From the NCBI RefSeq assembly GCF_003367475.1, contig NZ_QRHA01000015.1, positions 1 to 63,411 of the forward strand: a DNA stretch of 63,411 nt, read 5' to 3'. How positions within the stretch are numbered: the stretch's first letter is position 1; every line of letters begins with the position of its first letter. This DNA is from Alteromonas aestuariivivens. GTDB taxonomy: Bacteria; Pseudomonadota; Gammaproteobacteria; Enterobacterales; Alteromonadaceae. The translations under genes were made by a program, and so were the position numbers. The notes under the pieces were generated by a model. The model was given only the letters and a program-made list of their open reading frames with translations, did not search any database and was not told the DNA's origin. Shown here one piece after another: positions 59,495 through 63,411 of this stretch.

Positions 59495-59547
59495 TGCGAC
59501 TTTGGTCTTAGCAATCGAGCATACCACCTCTACGACTTTCGTCTTAT
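59495..59547. promoter_or_regulatory. Two putative CrbR operators upstream of acs
   Basis: Plus-strand tgcgactttggtcttag (59495-59511) and tacgactttcgtcttat (59531-59547) are direct repeats with starts 36 bases apart and 14 of 17 positions identical. In the direction of acs transcription they read as aaGACnaaaGTCgca-like dyads. A third copy lies between the symporter operon and crbS. The divergent DcaP gene may also be controlled, but no -10 hexamer is found at the matching distance on that side. Confidence 0.6.
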
Positions 59548-59650
59548 AGACCATCCGCTTATTTCCAAAATCCCGATTGTCGGCCAAATTATCGCTCGTT
59601 AACCCCATTTTTACATAACTTTTACCTGGAAGCATGGGACGAGAAACAAA

Positions 59651-60820
59651 ATGAAGAACACATTGAAAAAAACTTCGCTGGCCCTCGCCTTACCTGTGAT
59701 TGGGATTTCTGCCACATCGACCGCATTCGCTGCGAATTTGGCAGGAACCGATGTTCAGTTTTCTGGATACGTAAAGGCCGATGCGATAGTAAGCAATTAC
59801 TCAGATGGCACCTTAAGTTCGGGAAGCATCGGTCGGGATTTTTATATCCCGTCTCTCACCCCGGTAGGTGGCGAAGATGAGGGCACGCAGTTTGACGCCC
59901 ATATCCGTCAGTCCCGGTTCCGCTTTACAACTACAACTCCTACGGAGGAAGGCGATACCGTTAAGGGGGTTTTCGAGATGGATTTCATGGTCACCGCCGG
60001 CGGAGACGAGCGCATCAGTAACTCCTACGTGCCGCGCGTCCGACACGCTTTTTTACAATACAAGAATTGGCTGGTTGGCCAAACCTGGACAACCTTTATG
60101 GATGTCGCCACATTGCCAGAATCACTGGATTTTATCGGGGTAACTGACGGTACCGTGTTTGGTCGGCAAACCATGGTTCGTTACGCCAACAACGGCTTTG
60201 AGATTGCGCTGGAGAATCCTGAAAGCACTATCACACCGTATGAAGGAGGCAGCCGCATTGTTGCGGATGACAATTCAGTGCCGGACCTGATTGCTGCCTA
60301 TACGATGAAAAGCAGCTGGGGGCACATCAAAGTGGCTGGCCTGGTACGGCAACTCTCCTATGACAATGGCGCCGATATCGACAGCAATGAAACCAGTTAC
60401 GGCATTGCCATAACCAGCAAAATCAATTTTGGCGCCGGCGACGACCTTCGGGTTATGTTCAATACCGGGGCGGGTCTTGGCCGCTATACCGCGCTAAATG
60501 CCAGCAACGGGGCCGTGATCAACGAAAATGGTGATTTGGAAGCCATTGACTCGTACGGATACTCCATAGCCCTTCGCCACGTATGGAGTGCCAAGGCCCG
60601 TACCAACATCATGTTTTCCGCACTGGAAGTGGACAATGATGTGGCCCTGACCGGGGAAACTGCGACCTCCAGCACCTACAGCGCAAGGATCAATTATCTC
60701 TATTCACCGACCAGTTCGCTCACAGTTGGTGCCGAGTACACTTACGCCAACCGGGAAATTGAAACCGGCCTGGACGGAGACATGAGCCGCTTTCAGTTTT
60801 CCGCCAAATACGCGTTTTAA
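59651..60820 (+). CDS. DcaP-like trimeric outer-membrane porin
   Basis: 389 residues. The signal peptide (1-27, ending STAFAA) is followed by a beta-barrel that starts VQFSGYVKADAIVSNY and ends with SRFQFSAKYAF, with terminal Phe. The motifs DFYIPS, RQSRFRFTT and VGQTWTTFMDV are typical of the DcaP family, porins for negatively charged small molecules such as dicarboxylates. It is divergent from acs; an anion-selective porin beside acetate genes would help acetate entry, which is inference. Confidence 0.87.
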   Translation: MKNTLKKTSLALALPVIGISATSTAFAANLAGTDVQFSGYVKADAIVSNYSDGTLSSGSIGRDFYIPSLTPVGGEDEGTQFDAHIRQSRFRFTTTTPTEEGDTVKGVFEMDFMVTAGGDERISNSYVPRVRHAFLQYKNWLVGQTWTTFMDVATLPESLDFIGVTDGTVFGRQTMVRYANNGFEIALENPESTITPYEGGSRIVADDNSVPDLIAAYTMKSSWGHIKVAGLVRQLSYDNGADIDSNETSYGIAITSKINFGAGDDLRVMFNTGAGLGRYTALNASNGAVINENGDLEAIDSYGYSIALRHVWSAKARTNIMFSALEVDNDVALTGETATSSTYSARINYLYSPTSSLTVGAEYTYANREIETGLDGDMSRFQFSAKYAF

Positions 60821-60830
60821 CTGGCAGCTC

Positions 60831-60856
60831 AAAAAGGGGCCACACCCGGTGGCCCC
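60831..60856 (-). terminator. Terminator of the aldo/keto reductase gene (bidirectional)
   Basis: Stem ggggccac/gtggcccc with a 5-base loop; on the minus strand it is followed by TTTTT. It separates the convergent porin and reductase genes. Confidence 0.88.
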
Positions 60857-60882
60857 TCTCCTCTACCGCAAATCGCCTTAGC

Positions 60883-61935
60883 TTAAAAACCCGCCGGATA
60901 ACGGTGCAGTACCTGTTCAATTTTCGAGAGTACTTCGCCATCAAGCTGCAGTTCGAAAGCGCCAATATTTTCTTCCAACTGCGCCAGGGATGTGGCGCCG
61001 ATAATGGTAGAAGTGACACCCGGAACCTGATCACACCATGCCAAGGCTAACTGCGCCGGTGACAACCCGACCTGACTTGCCAAGTCCACATATTCTTTCG
61101 TAGCAGCGTGGGCAACAGGCGTATTTCTGAACAATCCCTGACGCTGGGATAAGGTCCAGCGTGAACCTTCCGGACGCGCGTCATTGAGGTATTTGCCAGA
61201 CAGCAACCCCGTCGCCAGCGGCGACCACGGAAGATAGGCAACCTTTTCGAATTCACACACTTCGATAAGATACGGCCAGTCTTTGGTGTGCAACAAATTG
61301 AACTCATTCTGAATCGAGACCGGACGGGGAATACTCATCTCTTCGCATAGCCTCAGATAGGTATGGATACCCCACGGAGTATCATCTGACAGGCCCCAAT
61401 GGCGGATTTTACCTGACTCAAGTGCCTGACCTATGCCACCCAGGATATCCCGCATGCCTGCCACTTCCGACTCAGTGTCCTGCCGGGTTGGATCAACATG
61501 CCCGGGCCAGTGTTTGCCAAAGTGTGGCGAGGTGCGATTAGGCCAGTGAAGCTGGTAAACATCAATATAGTCCGTATGCAGGCGCTTGAGAGAATTCTCC
61601 AACGCCTCTATCACCGCACTACCCGTAATTACCCCGCCTTGACGAATATACGGCAATCCGCTTCCTGCGATTTTGGTCATGATAACCAGTTCGGAGCGTC
61701 TTGAGGAATGACGTGCCAGCCAGTTACCAAGAATACGCTCCGTGTCACCGCAGGTTTCCGCGTTGGGCGGTATGGGGTACATCTCTGCAGTATCTATAAA
61801 GTTAACGCCTTTACTGATGGCGTAATCAAGCTGTTGGTCTGCGTCCTGCTGGGTATTCTGTATTCCCCAGGTCATCGTTCCCAAACATGCGCGGGAAACA
61901 GACAGCCCGCTATTGCCTAAAACGGTATATTTCAT
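60883..61935 (-). CDS. NADP(H)-dependent aldo/keto reductase, Tas-like
   Basis: 350 residues, TIM-barrel aldo/keto reductase. The catalytic tetrad is visible as Asp48 and Tyr53 in FIDTAEMYP, Lys88 in IMTKIAG and the His in YQLHWPNR. TAEMYPIPPNAETCGDTERILGNWL is the Tas-specific stretch. The C-terminal IIGATSLAQLEENIGAFEL binds the cofactor. The physiological substrate is not established for this group. No functional link with neighbours is apparent. Confidence 0.9.
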   Translation of the reverse strand: MKYTVLGNSGLSVSRACLGTMTWGIQNTQQDADQQLDYAISKGVNFIDTAEMYPIPPNAETCGDTERILGNWLARHSSRRSELVIMTKIAGSGLPYIRQGGVITGSAVIEALENSLKRLHTDYIDVYQLHWPNRTSPHFGKHWPGHVDPTRQDTESEVAGMRDILGGIGQALESGKIRHWGLSDDTPWGIHTYLRLCEEMSIPRPVSIQNEFNLLHTKDWPYLIEVCEFEKVAYLPWSPLATGLLSGKYLNDARPEGSRWTLSQRQGLFRNTPVAHAATKEYVDLASQVGLSPAQLALAWCDQVPGVTSTIIGATSLAQLEENIGAFELQLDGEVLSKIEQVLHRYPAGF

Positions 61936-61968
61936 TTAGCCTTCCTTTACACCCCTCACCCTGCGAAC

Positions 61969-63042
61969 TTACGTCTTGGCGCTTGTCTGAGCTAACCTGG
62001 CTTCGGCATTAGCAAGACGTATTTCAATATCCCGCCTGGACTCAACCATCTCGTTAGCCAGTTCGGCCAGTGACTTGAATTCTGCAAAACCAAGCTGATG
62101 AGGATCAATTTTTTGATATTGCCGTTTACAACGGTAAAAGAACATCACGAAATTAGCAAAGGCGCGGTGAAATGTCGCGAAGCTTTTGACCAGCAGCAGT
62201 ATCAACGAGACTGATGTCAGCGCCGCTATAAAAATACTGTATGCCCTGACCTTTGCCTGCTGTGCCTCGATCAGGGGTTGCAGCGCCTGATCAATCGCTT
62301 CCAATTGGTGCTCTACCTGATGGGCCTGACTGCGAAAAAGTCCCTGCAATCCATCATTGTGTGTTATGCCCATTGCCTCGATTGCGAGAGCCAGGTGATT
62401 GAACGTTTGAATATAGGCCAGCAACAAGCGCCGTTCTTCAGTTTGTTCAGCCCCCCTGAGCAACTGCAGCAGAATATCCGAGGACTGATTAAATTCCTGT
62501 TTGTGATCACGGGTCTTGTTGAGCAAAAAATTACGAGCGGCCAGTTGTGCCGCGGCAAAGTCGGCATATCCCGCCTCACCATACTGTAGTAACGCATACC
62601 CATTGAGTTCGCTTTCAAGTTGATAAAACCGCAGCAGCAACCCTGTATTGTCGTTAAGGCCAATCTCTGCTTGCAGGCTAACCAGGCGCTGAAACAGTTG
62701 GCGGTATTCCTCCATCCCCTGGGCAAGCATACCGGCTTGCGTGGCTGGCAAATTGAACTGTGCAAATAAAGGGCTTAACTCCTGCAGGTGATAACTGAAC
62801 GTTTCAGCTCGCTGTTCGAAGCGATGCACATGATCCATCTGGTGTCGGAGCAGAAAATCCTTTTCATGCCTGCGCATCTGTAAAAGATCCTGGCCCAAAC
62901 GAAGCAACGCCTCCCTCTGCTGATTGAGTACGTTCAGACGCTGGGTGAATAGAAACTGGCTGGCTACCAGCAATGCCATTCCTAACACGCATACGAGTGT
63001 CATCAGCATAAGCTGGGACTTAATTGAGTCGAATTTTATCAC
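61969..63042 (-). CDS. Membrane-bound helical sensor-like protein without output domain
   Basis: 357 residues from the GTG at 63042 (gaggtg upstream; gives an N-terminal helix directly). Transmembrane helices at about 10-32 and 265-288 flank a 230-residue helical periplasmic region that starts with LRLGQDLLQMRRHEKDFLLRH, the pattern of HBM/4-helix-bundle sensor domains of chemoreceptors. The C-terminal 65 residues are cytoplasmic and coiled-coil-like (LAELANEMVESRRDIEIRLANAEARLAQ). No HAMP, methyl-accepting, kinase or GGDEF domain follows, so it is either a sensor that works through a partner or a degenerate receptor. Confidence 0.7.
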   Translation of the reverse strand: MIKFDSIKSQLMLMTLVCVLGMALLVASQFLFTQRLNVLNQQREALLRLGQDLLQMRRHEKDFLLRHQMDHVHRFEQRAETFSYHLQELSPLFAQFNLPATQAGMLAQGMEEYRQLFQRLVSLQAEIGLNDNTGLLLRFYQLESELNGYALLQYGEAGYADFAAAQLAARNFLLNKTRDHKQEFNQSSDILLQLLRGAEQTEERRLLLAYIQTFNHLALAIEAMGITHNDGLQGLFRSQAHQVEHQLEAIDQALQPLIEAQQAKVRAYSIFIAALTSVSLILLLVKSFATFHRAFANFVMFFYRCKRQYQKIDPHQLGFAEFKSLAELANEMVESRRDIEIRLANAEARLAQTSAKT

Positions 63043-63189
63043 GCGGCACCTCGAAAAACAGAAGACGAAGAGGTTAGCCTGCAACTGTGAAAGGATTATT
63101 GCAGTTGTTGCAGCGCGTGGTTTTTAACGAAAGGACTTTGGAACTTTGAGTTTACAACAGGTGCCAATATTTGAGCATATTCAAGGCAC

Positions 63190-63217
63190 AAAAAAAGGTC
63201 GCCGAAGCGACCTTTTT
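63190..63217 (-). terminator. tuf terminator
   Basis: Stem aggtcgc/gcgacct with a cgaa loop, flanked by an A-run and a T-run, just after the tuf stop on the minus strand. Confidence 0.92.
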
Positions 63218-63241
63218 CAGATGACTTAGTGTCGTCTAAGA

Positions 63242-63411
63242 TTATGCGATGATCTTAGAAACAACACCCGCACCTACAGTACGGCCACCTTCACGGATTG
63301 CGAAACGCAGACCTTCGTCCATCGCGATTGGAGCAATCAGCTCAACAACGAACTTCAGGTTGTCGCCAGGCATTACCATTTCTACGCCTTCTGGCAGCTC
63401 TACAGCACCAG
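63242..63411 (-). CDS. tuf: Elongation factor Tu, C-terminal fragment (runs off the window)
   Basis: The last 56 codons read ...[18 protein letters not shown], then [20 protein letters not shown] and [11 protein letters not shown], the universally conserved C-terminal barrel of EF-Tu, which delivers aminoacyl-tRNA to the ribosome. The 5' part is outside the window. Codon choice is strongly biased, as expected for a highly expressed gene. Confidence 0.97.
   Translation of the reverse strand, partial: GAVELPEGVEMVMPGDNLKFVVELIAPIAMDEGLRFAIREGGRTVGAGVVSKIIA

Noticed and set aside
59531..59650. CrbR-driven promoter for the DcaP-like porin
   Set aside because: No -10-like hexamer is found 22 bases from either operator on the porin side, so control of this gene is left open.

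Overview
The window looks like chromosome of a marine, aerobic gammaproteobacterium, possibly Cellvibrionales- or Alteromonadales-like. The evidence is a complete Na+-NQR operon with apbE and nqrM, FabV as enoyl reductase, the mdh/argR divergent pair known from Enterobacteria, Oar-like TonB-dependent receptors, a periplasmic arylsulfatase and a CrbS/CrbR-type acetate regulon. The species cannot be fixed from this sequence alone.

Layout. Bases 1-1660 are an A+T-rich edge of mobile DNA: the start of an IS30-family transposase, a palindrome present twice, two orphan ORFs and a junction that beheads a conserved chromosomal gene. Bases 2237-4553 carry an orphan ExbD, a CheW-like protein, TrmN6 and an atypical SDR. 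Bases 4614-13303 hold mostly exported hydrolases (S9 dipeptidyl peptidase, HAD phosphatase, arylsulfatase, amidohydrolase, metallo-beta-lactamase-fold protein) plus a PLP dehydratase. Bases 13379-14708 are dinB, with a LexA box, and a DUF1653 gene. Bases 14847-21990 are nqrABCDEF-apbE-nqrM on the minus strand. fabV, an FKBP22-type isomerase, ppc, mdh and argR follow.

Two tandem Oar-like TonB receptors (29497-35924) stand next to an overlapping pair formed by a PhnD-like periplasmic binding protein and a two-helix membrane protein with a soluble C-terminal domain. Then come udk-nupC, a 2OG-Fe(II) oxygenase, a transglutaminase-like/TPR lipoprotein, an orphan ParA, a LysE-type exporter, an unknown membrane protein and tRNA-Leu(CAG).

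Bases 45184-60820 form an acetate module broken by a rimK operon: exonuclease, cNMP/CBS/DUF294 regulator, sodium:solute symporter with its DUF4212 subunit, CrbS-like hybrid kinase, CrbR-like regulator, Acs and a DcaP-like porin. A 17-bp motif occurs once at the symporter/crbS promoter region and twice at acs. At both crbS and acs it lies exactly 22 nt upstream of a -10-like hexamer and in the same orientation, which makes it a strong candidate CrbR operator. The window ends with an aldo/keto reductase, a truncated-looking helical sensor and the 3' end of tuf.

The best candidates for something under-described are the PhnD-like/membrane-regulator pair (36317-38141), the putative CrbR operator architecture, and the hairpin-flanked insert between ppc and mdh.
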